Source: Platynereis dumerilii
Taxonomy: Eukaryota; Annelida; Polychaeta; Phyllodocida; Nereididae
Length of the DNA: 64,000 nt
Assembly: GCA_026936325.1 (NCBI GenBank)
Contig: JAPTHN010000003.1
Location: 81,023,006 to 81,087,005, forward strand
Direction of reading: 5' to 3'
Both the position numbers and the translations under genes were made by a program. Within the stretch, counting starts at the first letter, position 1; the number at the start of each line of letters is the position of its first letter. The notes beneath the pieces are model-generated. The model saw only the letters and a list, made by a program, of their open reading frames with translations. It made no database searches and was not told where the DNA came from. Shown piece by piece: positions 11,236-23,429 of this stretch.

Positions 11236-14200
11236 GTGACAATGTCTGAAGGCAATCCTAGCAAAGGAAGTAACCCCAACCCAAGTGAATCCTCGAAGTT
11301 GAGGGCAAGTCGATCAAGCATTGCAGGATGGCTGACTCGTATGCTGACTCCAATTACGGATGGGACCATCTCTAAATCACCTGCCGTGTTGAGTGCTACT
11401 CAGAACAGAATTTCATGCCAGTTAAAGAAGTTACAAGCATCCCATGATCGTTATCTGGACACAATAACTGATCCCACTGAAGTTGACCAATGTGAGGACT
11501 GGATGAACAAGTATTTCGAAGATGCAACGAAGGGTCTTGAAGCGATAGACAGTTTGTTGATGAAGAAAGAAGTTGCCCCTTCAGCAGAGCAACATGATGA
11601 GACCAAGTCCACAGAGTCTTCTGAGGAAAAGGAACCAAATGGCTCATCCGATTATCATGATTCTGGAAAGGTGAAAGAAGTCAACCCACCTGACAAGGAC
11701 TCGAGTGGCAACGGTGGGGACGCATTAAGGATGGATTCATCACAAGAAGGGGGAAACAATTATGATCGCAAAGATTCGGGTGTGAATGATGTTTCCACAC
11801 GAACGACTGCTAAGAAAACGATAGATGCATGGATTGATGACCTCATTTGTGGCGAAGAAACGCAGATTCCAGGTTCGTCTGATTCCAGTAACCTTTCTAG
11901 TGCCCTTGCCCGACTTGAAGTTGAACGGGATTTGCCGAAGATCGGATTACCAACTTTTGATGGATCAGCATTGAAATGGCCGCCTTTTGTGGAGCAATTC
12001 TACATCCAAGTTCACTCTAGACCCGGATTAACAGACTGTAGACGGATGGACTTATTGCAGTCCCATGTTCAGGGTGATGCAAAAGACTTAATCAAAGGAC
12101 TGGGTTATAGTGGGGCAAATTATGCTCAATCACTAAAAGAACTTAAATTTGCTTTTGGACACCGGGTAAATGTCGCCCGTGCTTATGTAAATGCTGTTAC
12201 TTGTGGTAATATTGTTCCTTCAGGTGATGCAGTTGCTCTTAGGAAATTTTATGTATCAGTTCGTGACTGCATTTCCACCTTAAAGCAGATGGATTATACT
12301 CAGGAACTACACAGCGGCGATGTATTGCAGCGTACAACTAAGCGCATTCCTGACGACAAGCGCACACGTTGGAATGATTTCGTACGTAACATTGGCCGCA
12401 GAAGAGAGCCCAACTTGATGGATCTTCAGTCATGGTTGAAGGACTGCGTTGAGTCAGATTTCAGCCCATTTGCCATACCAGCGCGCCAGTCCAAGACTCA
12501 TAGTCAATCATCTTCATTGAAACCTTCATTCTCATCTTCTGCCACCATCAATACAACAACTGGTCAAAGTCAGGAGCAATTAACACGGAAGTGCCTTGCA
12601 TGCAGTGCTGAGCATCACTTTACAAAATGTAGAGTCTATATGGAGAAGTCGTCTGAAGATCGCTACAATTTTGTCAAGTCTCATAGATTATGCTTCAATT
12701 GTCTCAGCCCGAACCATCATATTTCCAAATGCACATCTTCTATTACTTGCAAGATTAGTGGATGTACACGGAAACATCACACATCTCTGCATCGACAACA
12801 AAATACTGCCGCTTCAAATGACAGCATTGTAAACAATGTTATGGTGAAGAAAACTGTGTATTTTCAAGTTGTCCCGGTGATTGTGCAGGGTCGGAATGGA
12901 TGTTGTCGAGACACGTTTGCCCTGTTGGACTCTGCGAGCAACATCAGTATGATAGATGCTGAATTGGCCATGGATTTGGGGCTCAAGGGTCAACCAAGAA
13001 CATTGAATGTGCATACCATCAATTCTTCTACTTCTTTGCTGTCTAGTAATGTGAGCCTCAGTGTCAGGGAATGCAATAATCCTGAAGCTAGTCCCATTTG
13101 GATTAATGAAGTTTGGACTCATCGAGGACATTTCAACTGCTCACAATTTAAAGCTTCCAACATTCAGCATGTTAAACATTTGCAGGATTTGAATCTTCAA
13201 GACATTGACCCCAGTGATGTAAAGATGTTGATTGGAGCGAATGTACCTTTGGCTCATCTTCAATTGAACAGCAGAGAAGGTCCTCTAGACGAACCAGTGG
13301 CTATTCAAACCAGACTAGGATGGTGTATCATGGGATCTGGAAGTCAGGACATCGATGTTGGTGAGGCAACAGTAAATCTCATATCTTCTGAGGTTGATCT
13401 CAGTTTGCAAATTGAACAGTTTTGGAAGACAGAAGCATTTGGTGTCACTGCCGATTGCAAAAAATCTAGATCTGTGGAAGACCAACGTGCCCAAGATGTG
13501 TTGGATTCCCGAACAAGAGTTGTTGATGGCCACTTCGAAGTACCAATGCTATGGAAGAAGTCTCTCCCTACAATTCCAAATGACCGCATCATGGCTGAAA
13601 GAAGATTCAACTCACTCACAAAAGGTTTGGAGAAGAAACCTGAACTTCAAGGAAGATACTCTGATGTCATGAATGGATATATCACAAAGGGTCATGCTCG
13701 CAAACTCACTCCTGATGAAACCTCTTCTACAAGCGACAAAACATGGTATTTACCGCATCATTGTGTCTTAAATCCAAAGAAGCCAAGTAAAGTGAGAGTG
13801 GTCTTTGATGCTGCTGCAAAATTCAATGATGTCTCTTTGAATAATTGCTTGATCACTGGACCCGATCTTCTCAACAGCATATTTGGTGTCATACAGCGTT
13901 TCAGGATGAAGCCAATTGCAGTTGTCGCTGACATTTCCGACATGCATCATCAAGTGAGAGTTCCAGAGGAAGATTCCGACTCCTTGAGGTTTTTCTGGAA
14001 GCCTGATCTCGATGACTCCAAGCCTCCAGACATCTACAAAATGTTGGTGCACATCTTCGGGGCCACGGACTCTCCTTGCTGCGCCAACTATGCACTGCAA
14101 CGTGTTGCCAGGGATATCCAGGATAATGACACAAGGCAAGTGGTCTTACGCAACTTTTATGTGGATGACATGTTAATGGCTGCCTCTGATGTCACCAGTG

Positions 14201-15464
14201 CTATCAACATTGCCACTAACTTGTCTCAATGCCTGGCAGACAAGGGTTTTCAACTTGCTAAGTGGATGTCTTCATCTCCAGTAGTAATGCAGCACTTCTC
14301 TCAAGAGAACATGCCCACTCAACATTTAAATTTAGATTTCAATGACTTACCTTTGGAAAGGGTCCTGGGCATTGGTTGGAATGTTAAGAATGATGCATTT
14401 GTCTTTAATCCAGTTGTGAAATCTGTGCTTTCTACGAAGCGAAGTGTGGTCAGTGTCGTCAGCTCCATCTTTGACCCCTGTGGTTTCCTTGCACCATATT
14501 CCTTCAAGGCTAAATTGCTGATTCAAGACATCTGGATGCGAAAGCTTGGATGGGATGATTGCCTTCCTGAAGACCTGCACCAGCGATAGATCGAGTGGCA
14601 AGATGAACTTCAGCATTTGGTGGAACTGTCAATTCCAAGATTCTTCAAACTACCTGAAAACAAAGTATGTATGGATCTTCATCTGTTCAGTGATGCGTCG
14701 GAGGCTGGATTCGCTTCAGTAGCTTGTCTGTGTGTGGTTGATAAATCAGGAACAGTGCATTGTGTGTTTGTGGCAGCAAAGACCCATGTGGCTCCCATCA
14801 AGCAAATACTTACCATTCCAAAACTCGAACTGCAGGCTGTCGCCTCACAGGTGCTATTCTTGATGAGATTGATGAGAAGTTTGATCATGTGATCTATTGG
14901 ACAGATTCTAGTACAGTACTCAAGTATATCTACAGTGAAGTTCGCAGGTGGAAGATCTTTGTTGCAAATCGTATTTCAGAAATTAGGGAAGTAAGTGAGC
15001 CTGCACAATGGAGATATGTGCCTTCTGCGCTTAATCCTGCTGATCTCGCATCTCGAGCATGTTCTTCAACTCAATTGATATCTGATGAAATGTGGTTTGA
15101 TGGGCCTGCATTTCTCCGTGTCAAAGATGGTCATTGGCCCCCTATGCCTAACTTAGACGGCCGCAAACGGCAGAGACAAGTTCAAGTGCTTGCTGATCAT
15201 CTTCGGAAGTGTTGGCTTGCGGAATATCTTCCTTCCCTCACTGTGTGACAAAAGTGGACCAAGGAGCAACGTAATCACATGGTCAATGACTTAGTTCTCA
15301 TGGTCGATGAGCATCTCCCTCGCGGACAGTGGCAGCTGGGTCGCATTGCAGAAGTTGATGCAAGTGAAGATGGAAGAATCAGAAAAGTGACCGTCAAAAC
15401 AGCACATGGGACCTACATCAGACCTTCAAACAAAGTGTGCTTACTGGAAGAAGCCCAAGTTTAA
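11236..15464 (+). pseudogene. BEL/Pao gag-pol region (fossil)
   Basis: The internal coding region of the element at 10354-16347. In order: acidic, Ser/Asn-rich N-terminus; DUF1759 gag region ('LPTFDGSALKWPPFVEQF'); two CCHC/CCHH knuckles ('CLACSAEHHFTKC' and 'CFNCLSPNHHISKC'); DUF1758 protease; reverse transcriptase; RNase H-like region; DUF5641-like tail ('RGQWQLGRIAEV'). In life this family makes particles in the cytoplasm and copies its RNA to DNA. This copy is treated as a fossil: it looks interrupted a small number of times and shorter than a complete family member. Confidence 0.9.
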
Positions 15465-15495
15465 GTTTTGAGGACTAACAGTCCTCAAGGGGGGA

Positions 15496-16347
15496 CTGTG
15501 GATTATTGCTATTAGTCATTTCATTTATTTGATTTATTTGTCATTTAATTATTGTATAAAGTATCATATTATTCTATGTCTAATTTTCTTTGCATTTTTT
15601 TGTATCTATAAATGTATGTATTTTCTGATCATTCTTGTGTTTCATATTTCAATCATTTGTCACTGGTCATTCTGATCATGATTCTCTCAGTTTCTATGTT
15701 TTTGATTGTTTCTGTAACATGTCATGATGAAAGTCCAGCTTCTATGTTTTTCATGTTTTTCACGGTTATCATGATTGTTTGATTGTGTTGGTGACAGCAA
15801 GAACTGCTGGTCACATCCTCATTCTGCATTTTACTCTCATTCACTTCATATCAATTCATGGAAATGTTTCAAAAAGGATATTCAGAGAAACAAATTGTAA
15901 GTTTTGTCTTTATTCATTTCTTTATATAATTATACAATACACAGTAATATGGTAATTCATCTTTCATTATTTGTGTAAGTGCTTAGAATATTCAATACTA
16001 TTTTTATGTAAGTTGAGTAGGTTTATGACTTTTGAGGTTTATGACTTTTGATTTACTTCCTTGTTTCATTACTTCTTTTCCTAATTGGCACATCAGTGCA
16101 TAAATCCAGGATGTAAAAACCTAATGACTATTTCCATGATATGTGTTTAAATATTGTTATTTGTTATAATGATTAGCTGCATACATATATGTTTCATGTA
16201 CATTGTAAACCAAATTGTGATAGAAGTTATTTTTCTGTTGGTTGCAGCTAACCTCCTCCTCCTCCTCATCCTACTGCACATTATCTTCTCAATAAATGGA
16301 GCGTTAGAAACTTCTCGAGGCATTGTCACTTTCTTCAATCTTAAACA
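15496..16347 (+). repeat. BEL/Pao 3' LTR
   Basis: Second LTR of the element, preceded by the purine run 'caaggggggac', the expected polypurine tract. It is followed at once by the target duplication CATAT. Confidence 0.93.
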
Positions 16348-17480
16348 CATATATTGCATAACGATATTAAGGTTGTTATTCCCTACGCTGCATTATCACT
16401 CAATTTGTCTCCACGCACTCTTTCTCAACAGTAACTTAGAGGGACGTAATATTTATGGAAAATAAGGGAAGGAGACACACAGTAATATGCCATGTTTAAG
16501 AGAGCTCCACTTTGCAAGTTTCTATCAAAATTAAGCAATCAAACTACCAGCTTGAAGCACCGGAAATATAAATGAAACGCTAGTCAAGCGTGTGTCTGCT
16601 GAATTGAGATGATTTTCGAATGTAATCCAATTGAATTGTCATTTAAATTCACAGCAGCTGTTTCTAAAGGAATTGTAAGAACAAGAATTTTTTAACATCT
16701 GCGAGTTTCCCATAGCATTTAAAAGTGCTGTTAGTTTATAATACGAGTAAATAGTGAAATCTACGTATTTCCACCATCAAATAACTAATGCAGTCTTAAC
16801 ATGATTGTGCCGTCAGCGGTTCTGTCACTTTGCCTACCTTGGGTATAAATATGACAATGAAGACAGAAATCTGCATCATATATGCCAGGAGGTACCAACC
16901 GGAAGTCATCACCACAGGTGTCATTATGACCTGCCGGAACATACTTGATACCGTGAGCTGAGGTGAGTTGATGTCATCTGATAGGGTCTCTATATCTATT
17001 TTGCTTATACTGCTATAAAAGTGTCCATCGACAGTCATTTGCTTTCATCCGTTTCGAATTGGGTCCTCAAACATGGCTATACAAATGTGACAGAGGAATG
17101 GGTGCCATTTTCATAATCAGTTATCGCTTCTCTTCTAATATATTGAATATATAGAACAATCATCTGATCTGTTCAGAAATATGTATTCAATTTGTTTAAA
17201 AATTGATTTTAAAAATAAGCTATTTCCACAAAGCATTTGCATTAGGAGATTAACTTCCAATTACTGAATAACCAAAAGGCACCTCATGCTTCAGAAGCTT
17301 TATAATGTTTTATTATATGTGAGAAATGTGTAATATTTTCTGGCTCGGGTGCTGTTTCCCGTTGATGTAACTGATTGCTCCCAAGAAAGGGATTTTTATT
17401 CTTTTTTACAACTTCGACACAACTTCATTTGCCATTTAACAGGCTTATTTCAATATTTTTATCATTGAATACAAAAATGC
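16348..17480 (+). repeat. Segmental unit E, part right of the BEL insertion
   Basis: Together with about 10050-10353 this is a copy of the unit found inverted at 59760-62765. Shared landmarks are 'gtctccacgcactctttctc', 'cagcagctgtttctaaagg', 'gtcatcaccacaggtgtcat' and 'gaacaatcatctgatctg'. Joining the left flank to the right flank through one CATAT reproduces the uninterrupted order of the other copy. No coding is seen. Confidence 0.75.
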
Positions 17481-17497
17481 AGATAATATTATTTTAT

Positions 17498-17980
17498 CAA
17501 AAGTTTACCAAAATCAATTGAGTGGAACAGGTTCAAATCGACCATCAAAAAATTAATATAATTTTTGCGGATTTTCACCAATATTTAAGGTACGAGCAGG
17601 AATGACATCCGATATCACGTCTCAGACAATGAAAAAATTGATATTTGAATATGAAATTTTGCACAAATATAGTCAATCTTATAGCAAATGCTATAACAAA
17701 AATTCCAGGAAATATACTCAGTGGAATGGGTTCAAATGACAACTAAATAATTATAATATTATTTTGTAAATTTCATTGAGATCACATGAGATGAGCAAGT
17801 GTGCCTTAACATTTCAGGTCTTGGACAGTTCCAGAATTACTAAAGCGTCATGACATTTTGCACAGGTGTAGACAAATATACAGTTAATAACATAGCAAAA
17901 GTATATATCTAGTGAAACAAGTTCAAACAAACCTTCAAAAACCCTTACGAATTTGTCGAATTTCAGCGACGCCCAAAGAA
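17498..17980 (+). repeat. Left arm of a 5-kb inverted structure
   Basis: The stretch starting 'caaaagtttaccaaaatc' aligns along its length to the reverse complement of 22640-23125 at perhaps 75-80 percent identity by eye. Shared segments include 'gagtggaacaggttcaaatc', 'aataattataat' and 'acaggt(a/g)tagacaaatata'. The arms hold no coding and enclose a 4.7-kb block. Confidence 0.75.
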
Positions 17981-18065
17981 TGACATTACATTCCAGGTGT
18001 CAAACTGCTAAAAAAAAAAAATTTTCAATAAAAAAAAACCAGTCTTGTCCACAATCTTCCATTCA

Positions 18066-19593
18066 GTTGCTGCTGAAAATGTAGTTCATGCTGTCATGGG
18101 GCACTGGGCATGATAGTTGCCTTCAGCCAAGGAATAAAGAGATACTTCAATATCAGGAGGATTGATGTCACATCAGAAGACTTTAATTCTGTTGGACAAA
18201 TTAGCATAAAGAACTTTGTCAAAAACAAAGACATACTCTCAGTAACATGCTATATGAAAATCTCACTGCTCAAGAGACATAATATTCCCATTCAAATCTG
18301 GACTTCCTCTGGAAAATATCACCAATGCTTGAAGTATCAAGACCTCTCTGGTCGGGATTTACACTGAAAAACAGGTTTGTGTAAAATAGACAAACCAAAT
18401 GTTAGCTGGTGTCTGTCCAGAATTTTGTGTTTATAATCTAGACAAGATTCTTATGCAAAATAGACAAGGAAATTATCAATCCTGATAAGTTTTTTGCATG
18501 ATTTGATCAATGAAATGTCAAAAATACATAAACACTTGGTCTGAATTTACACAAAATTTGGATGGACACCAGCTAACGTTTGTTTTGTCTGTTTCACACA
18601 AACCTTTTTTTTTCAGTGTATGCAAATGATCCATAGAAAAGAACATTCAGCTGCTTCTTCTTTGGAATTTTTGCCAATTATAGATATGGACCCAAATGAC
18701 TCCACATGCTTGCATTCCATTCCCAGTTTTGTGTGCAACCAAGCCAAGAAGTATCAATGTAGGCCTACTCGTGTCATCACTTTCGAGCAGCCACTCTGGT
18801 TGAAGGCTTATGTGACAGTTGAGAGCCAACCAGTGAACAGACATCTACATTCACTGGATGTCAGATTGGGCGGCTTCCATGCTCAAATGAGCTTTCTAGG
18901 CAGCATAGGCCATCTGATGAAAGGGTCGGGCGCTGAAAATTTGCTTGAGGTCATATATGCTGGTAACAAGCCATCAGAGGTCATTTCATTGTGGATGCTG
19001 CCCATCACTCTTCAATGGCAGCAAAACTGCTTGATTTCAATTTTCGCATCAACAGAACTGAGCAGGGTCTGACCACTAAGCCTGATTCAACAATGGATTT
19101 TACCAGTGCTACAGCTAAAGTTTCTTCAGGTCAAATCGAGGAACTTTGTAATCTTATGTGCTAAGTTCTTTCAAGTGAAATCACGCCTGGCGCTGTTGAG
19201 CAAAATGAAATATTGGCAGTCATCTGGAAAATATTGGATCATGAGCAGAAAAATCTCTCATCCAAAACAGCACAATTGTGACTACAGTACATGCAGATGA
19301 TTGACCTTCTTCGAAAACCTTCTCCAAGAAATATTGCCACTGTAAATGTTCATGACTCGCTGGATATTGGAAATCAGATCCTCACATCAATGGAAGACTG
19401 TAGCACAATGGCAGGATACACCTTCTGTAAAAAGGACCAAGAACTTGTCACCATGGATGCAGTCAAGGGAACTGTAACCATTCACAATGAACCAGTACAT
19501 GTAGACCTAAATTTGATGTTGCTAAGACTGGTAACTGTTGGTACAAGGAATTCTGAGTTGACAGAAGCAAGAAAGTGGCTATCAGCAAATTAA
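18066..19593 (+). pseudogene. Broken member of an unknown dispersed protein family
   Basis: Plus-strand frames across this stretch read like one decayed protein. An early part has 'DVTSEDFNSVGQISIKNFV'. A central part has 'DPNDSTCLHSIPSFVC', 'ITFEQPLWLKAY', 'VRLGGFHAQMSFLGSIGHLM' and 'GSGAENLLEVIYA'. A later part has 'WLQYMQMIDLLRK'-like sequence and 'IGNQILTSMEDCS'. From memory, proteins with 'VRLGGFHxxMSFLGxIGxLM' occur in many uncharacterised, multi-copy genes of marine invertebrates; I know of no assigned function. This copy has several frame interruptions, an apparent internal loss between the last two parts, and a MITE inserted at 18362. It sits in the inverted structure bounded by 17498 and 23125. 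A transposon-borne gene is possible. Confidence 0.55.
18362..18618. mobile_element. 257-bp TA-flanked MITE (mariner-like ends)
   Basis: The ends 'cactgaaaaa' and 'ttttttcagtg' are inverted repeats flanked by TA on both sides. Complementarity extends inward past 'aggtttgtgt' and 'ttagctggtgtctgtcca'. TA duplication with CACT-type ends fits Tc1/mariner-type non-autonomous elements. It interrupts the decayed coding region of the unknown family. Confidence 0.8.
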
Positions 19594-19599
19594 AGGCCC

Positions 19600-20460
19600 G
19601 CAAGCTATTTCAAGACCAGGCTGAATTGCTTTTAAAGATGCACAGTTACTGTAATTTTTGTCATCTTTACTGAGTTTACTCTGATATTTATCCAGACATT
19701 TGAGTTTGATACTCATGTAAATAACAGTTCTGACTCCAGGTGGACTGGAAGTTTACCAGACAAAGAGGTGAGAATTAAACCGAGAAGAAGAAGAAGAAGA
19801 CAAATTATTAATAAGACAAGGGACCTGCCAAAACGACATTGTAAAGGCAGCGGAAGTAGCAATGATGTGCTTATAAATACCTGGGGAAAGATTCAATGAC
19901 CTGAGATTGCAGCGCTTTTGTGCCAAAGTATCCTCCAGTTAGTCCAGTACCATTCTAGTGCAACCAAGCTCATTGCCACCAACATCTGCTGCAACAAACT
20001 TTCATAGCTGGAACGATTAGGAACAATTGCAGGCATGGAAAGATTCTGCAAATGGTGTGTCTCGTGAAGCCAGGGGTTTGAAGATCATTTACGGATAGTA
20101 TGTTCTGATTATGACAAACCTTGAGCCTGCTCCACTTCAATTGCTGGTAGTGGTATAGTGCACTGTCTGTATGTGTGCATGCTTTGGTAAAACGTTGTTT
20201 GATTCCATGAGCTGAAGTTTATATATATATACATATATATATATCTTGATCTACCGTCCAAGAAAATGTATGAAATCACAAATTTTGATATTGGATTTGT
20301 AGTATAGGTGCAACAAAATTACTTTTACATTTTATTTTTGACTTTGTATTTGTTTTTATCTGCACATATTTTCATGCTGTTTCATTAATGTAAGGATTTT
20401 CCAGACCTAGAATGTGCTTATCAATGACCTTTAAAAAAAAAATTACACCAACATTTTGAT
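19600..20460. other. Non-coding stretch with two microsatellites
   Basis: No gene is recognised. A short (AGA)n run lies near 19783-19800 and a (TA)n run near 20220-20245. Confidence 0.6.
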
Positions 20461-20464
20461 TGTA

Positions 20465-21407
20465 GGGGAAGCTTGGGAGAGTTGGGCCACTTTTTACATT
20501 CTTGCACCTCCTGCTAACAGTAATGATTATATAAACATGCTTAATGCATGTATTGTATCTTGAAATATTTCAGAAAAATATCTTTAGGTTTGCATTGATA
20601 TTTGCCCAAGAACATATGAGCTACAGCCCTATGAAAATAGGAAAACATTTGGCCCAACTCTCCCCATCAAGTGGGAGACTTGGGCCATTCAGGAGGGAGA
20701 CTTGGGCCATTGCAATATATTAGGTTCGGTAAAGCTGTACTTCAGGCCATAATATTTTTAACCTGTAGTGTGGTGGTCATAGAAGTCATTTATCCTGAAT
20801 TGAGGCCTCTTGCAACTGTAGTTTGCTGTCAGACTTAAGCCTCGGTCTGGTGGCCCAACTCTCCCCATCTAGATTTCCTGATATCTAATTTTATTAGACC
20901 ATGAATAATTAATAAGGCCTAAAAATATTCAATGTCTGTTGAAAATTGATCTAGACAAGTTCTTCTGTCTTAATAAACATAAATCTGGGTAAATGCAACA
21001 CATGTGGGGAGAGTATTGGCACTGTCCCAACTCTCCCCCATTCCACCATTTTTCTCTAAATCCCAATTATGACAAAACCGGTTGTCTGATAATTTTCCAA
21101 AATATGTTAATAACAACTGAATAGTCAAGCCTACCAAGCACGCCATAGAAAATTTTCTCAGTCCTTGTTGTCTGACAGACAATTAAAAACTCGTATCATG
21201 GCTCAGTTTTTCCTTTTTTCATCAAAATTTGAATTTTCTTCTCTCTAAAGATTGTGACAAGCAAATTAGCCAGAAATGTTACATCCATTGAAAGATTTTC
21301 ATTTTTATAAAATTTTGGTGGCTGCAGCTTTCTCAAAAATTTTTTAGTTTCCTAAAAAATCAGGGTGGCCCAACCCTCCCTGCGGCCCAACTCTCCCAAG
21401 CTTCCCC
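20465..21407. mobile_element. 943-bp non-autonomous DNA element with motif arrays
   Basis: A perfect 24-bp inverted repeat forms the ends (20465-20488 and 21384-21407, starting GGGGAAGCTTGGGAG), flanked by TA on each side. Pieces of the end motif recur inside in both directions: 'ggcccaactctccccat' at 20651 and 20852, 'gggagacttgggcc' at 20673 and 20695, 'cccaactctccccc' at 21026, 'ggcccaaccctccc' at 21368. No transposase frame is present. The internal copies look like spare transposase-binding sites. The superfamily is not certain. Confidence 0.85.
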
Positions 21408-21570
21408 TAATTTTGGACCATTGAAATTATTGATATAAATTAAAGAAGACTGATAATCATACAGCATTTCCATTGTATTTATCTGTAAATACAACCACTT
21501 TTATAGTGTTCCAACCGTTTTTTAACTTTTTATTGCTTGGAATTTGATGTTGTACTTGTCAATTTATATT

Positions 21571-22628
21571 ATGACTGACAAGGTTTTAAAAGTAGGTAAT
21601 GTAGAAATAAATGCCTCAGAATCAATAAATATCTTGGGAGTGGAACTAGATCAAAAACTTAACTTCAAACTGCATATTGAAGAAGTTTGTGGTCAGGCTG
21701 GTAAACAAATAAACGCATTAAAGCGCATTAAACAGTATTTAGACAAAGGATGTAAAATGACTGTATACAACAGCTACATTAAAAGTAACTTTAACTACTG
21801 TTCTGTTGTCTGGATGGTTTCTAACAAACTTAATATGGATAAACTTGAGATAACCAATAAAAGAGCAGTCAGGTTTGTGACTAATAAAGGCCACTTGAGC
21901 TACAGTGATGTATGTGAACAGGAAAATCAACTCAACATTTACAGGAACTGCGCAAAAACAGTAGCTTGTGTAATGTACAGAATACGGAAGAACATGGCAC
22001 CTAACTATGTGTCAGAGCTGTTTACCTTACAAGAGTCTCAATATGAAATGAGAGACAATAACAAATTTGTTCTTCCTCAGTTTAATACAATACAATATGG
22101 AAAGAATAGTTTAAGATTCTATGGGGTCAAGCTCTGGAATAATATTCCGCTGACCATCAAGAATAGTCCCTCACTCAACACCTTCAAATCAGCCATCAGC
22201 AAATGGCTCTTAACTTGTGACGATAACTGCATCAAGTAGCCGAAACTGCACCAGTTTTTTGTTGTTGTGTCATTTCAGATGTGCTGTCCAGAATGACCAT
22301 GATCAAGACACGCCTTTTGAAACGACAGCGGACAAAAGAAAAGAGAAAAAAAAAAACAATGAACATTTGATTTGAATGAATCAGAGACAATATAGAAATG
22401 AAGAAAAAGCGGACAATGAAATTTCTCAATTTCACCAAATTTTGAACTCAATAATTTTATTTTATTTTTTTTCTAAATTTATTTTTATTTTTTTCTTTCT
22501 TTTCTTTTCTTTAATATTTTCATTTTTTGCGATTCAGTCGTACAGAAGTATTTTACTTTAATCGACAGTTTGTGTATTGAACTTGTTGTGTGATTGCAAA
22601 CGACTATAAATAAACTTTACATACATCA
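21571..22628 (+). mobile_element. 5'-truncated CR1-like LINE with ORF2 C-terminus
   Basis: About 220 residues read openly to a stop at 22239. They match the C-terminal region that follows the reverse transcriptase of CR1/L2-like LINEs: 'NILGVELDQKLNFKLHI', 'YIKSNFNYCSVVW', 'NKRAVRFV', 'NMAPNYVSELF', 'FYGVKLWNNIPLTIKNS'. A 3' UTR with T-rich runs follows and ends 'ctataaataaactttacatacat', a polyA-like signal with a short ACAT tail. The reverse transcriptase and endonuclease are missing, as is usual for truncated insertions. The open frame suggests a fairly recent copy. Confidence 0.85.
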
Positions 22629-22639
22629 ATCCTTGGGTT

Positions 22640-23125
22640 TCGATGAAATTCTAAAAATTTTCTTTTTGATGTTATTTGGTTTATAAGAATGTGTTTCACT
22701 TGACATACATTACTAAACTTCTGATATACCATTAAGTATATATTTGTCTATACCTGTACAAAATTTCATGATGATACGAAAGATATGGAAATGTCTAAGA
22801 CCTTGACTGCTGAGCCTTGCTTGTTCGTCGATTGTGATCTCGATGAAATTCGCAAAAAAACTATTATAATTATTTTATTGTCATTTTGAACCAATTCATC
22901 AATATATTTTTTCATGAAATTGTGTCATAAGATATTTTATATAATTGACGATATTTGTACACATTTTCAGTCATATGTCAATTTTTGGATTGTGTGATAC
23001 CTAATATGTGATGCCATACTTGCTCGTAGTTGAAATTATGATGAAAATCGGCAAAATTAATTAATATTCTTTGATGGTCGATTTGAACCTGTTCCACTCA
23101 ATTGATTTTGGTAAACTTTTGATAT
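22640..23125 (-). repeat. Right arm of the 5-kb inverted structure
   Basis: Reverse complement of 17498-17980 at perhaps 75-80 percent identity. The last part, 'gatggtcgatttgaacctg' to 'attgattttggtaaac', is the best-kept stretch. No coding. Confidence 0.75.
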
Positions 23126-23229
23126 GTCATTCAGTACATCAAGGGCTTTCAAATGCACCTAACAAGTTACTGTTGCAATTTGTCCTGGGTCCATCCTCAG
23201 GCTGCCCGTACTATATCTACTCAATCGTA

Positions 23230-23418
23230 CTCTCTAAAAAATTTCAGACAAAATTGGTTTTTTAGATTCAAAATGGTTTTTTGAAAAACCAAATTTTAAT
23301 GCAAAAAACCAACATGGATTTTTTAAAAAATCCATGTTGGTTTTGCATTGATATTTGATTTTTCAAAAAACCATTTTGAATCTAAAAAACCAATTTTGTC
23401 CCGATGTTTTTTAGAGTG
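23230..23418. mobile_element. 189-bp fold-back MITE
   Basis: Nearly the whole element is one inverted repeat centred near 23322. The ends are 'ctctctaaaaaa' and 'ttttttagagtg' and are flanked by TA. Arms of about 90 bp pair with few mismatches and almost no loop. It would fold into one long hairpin as single-stranded DNA or RNA. Confidence 0.85.
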
Positions 23419-23429
23419 TATATAATGTA

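Larger units (their letters stand above)
10354..16347 (+). mobile_element. BEL/Pao LTR retrotransposon (fossil, young)
   Basis: An element of about 6.0 kb bounded by two LTRs of 852 bp, each starting TG and ending CA, with a 5-bp target duplication CATAT at 10349-10353 and 16348-16352. Parts recognised in order: a DUF1759-type gag region, two zinc knuckles, a DUF1758-type aspartic protease with 'LLDSASNISMID', a Pao-type reverse transcriptase with 'YVDDML', an RNase H-like region, and a C-terminal DUF5641-like segment. A purine tract precedes the 3' LTR. A recognisable integrase core was not found. The element looks broken, with a few breaks, although most of gag-pol still reads openly. The LTRs differ at only a handful of sites, which implies a very recent insertion. 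The uninserted site is visible in a sister unit near 61860. Confidence 0.93.

Noticed and set aside
11012-11239. Open frames of ~70 residues inside the BEL LTRs
   Set aside because: They occur identically in both LTRs, have no family match and lie in regulatory repeat DNA.
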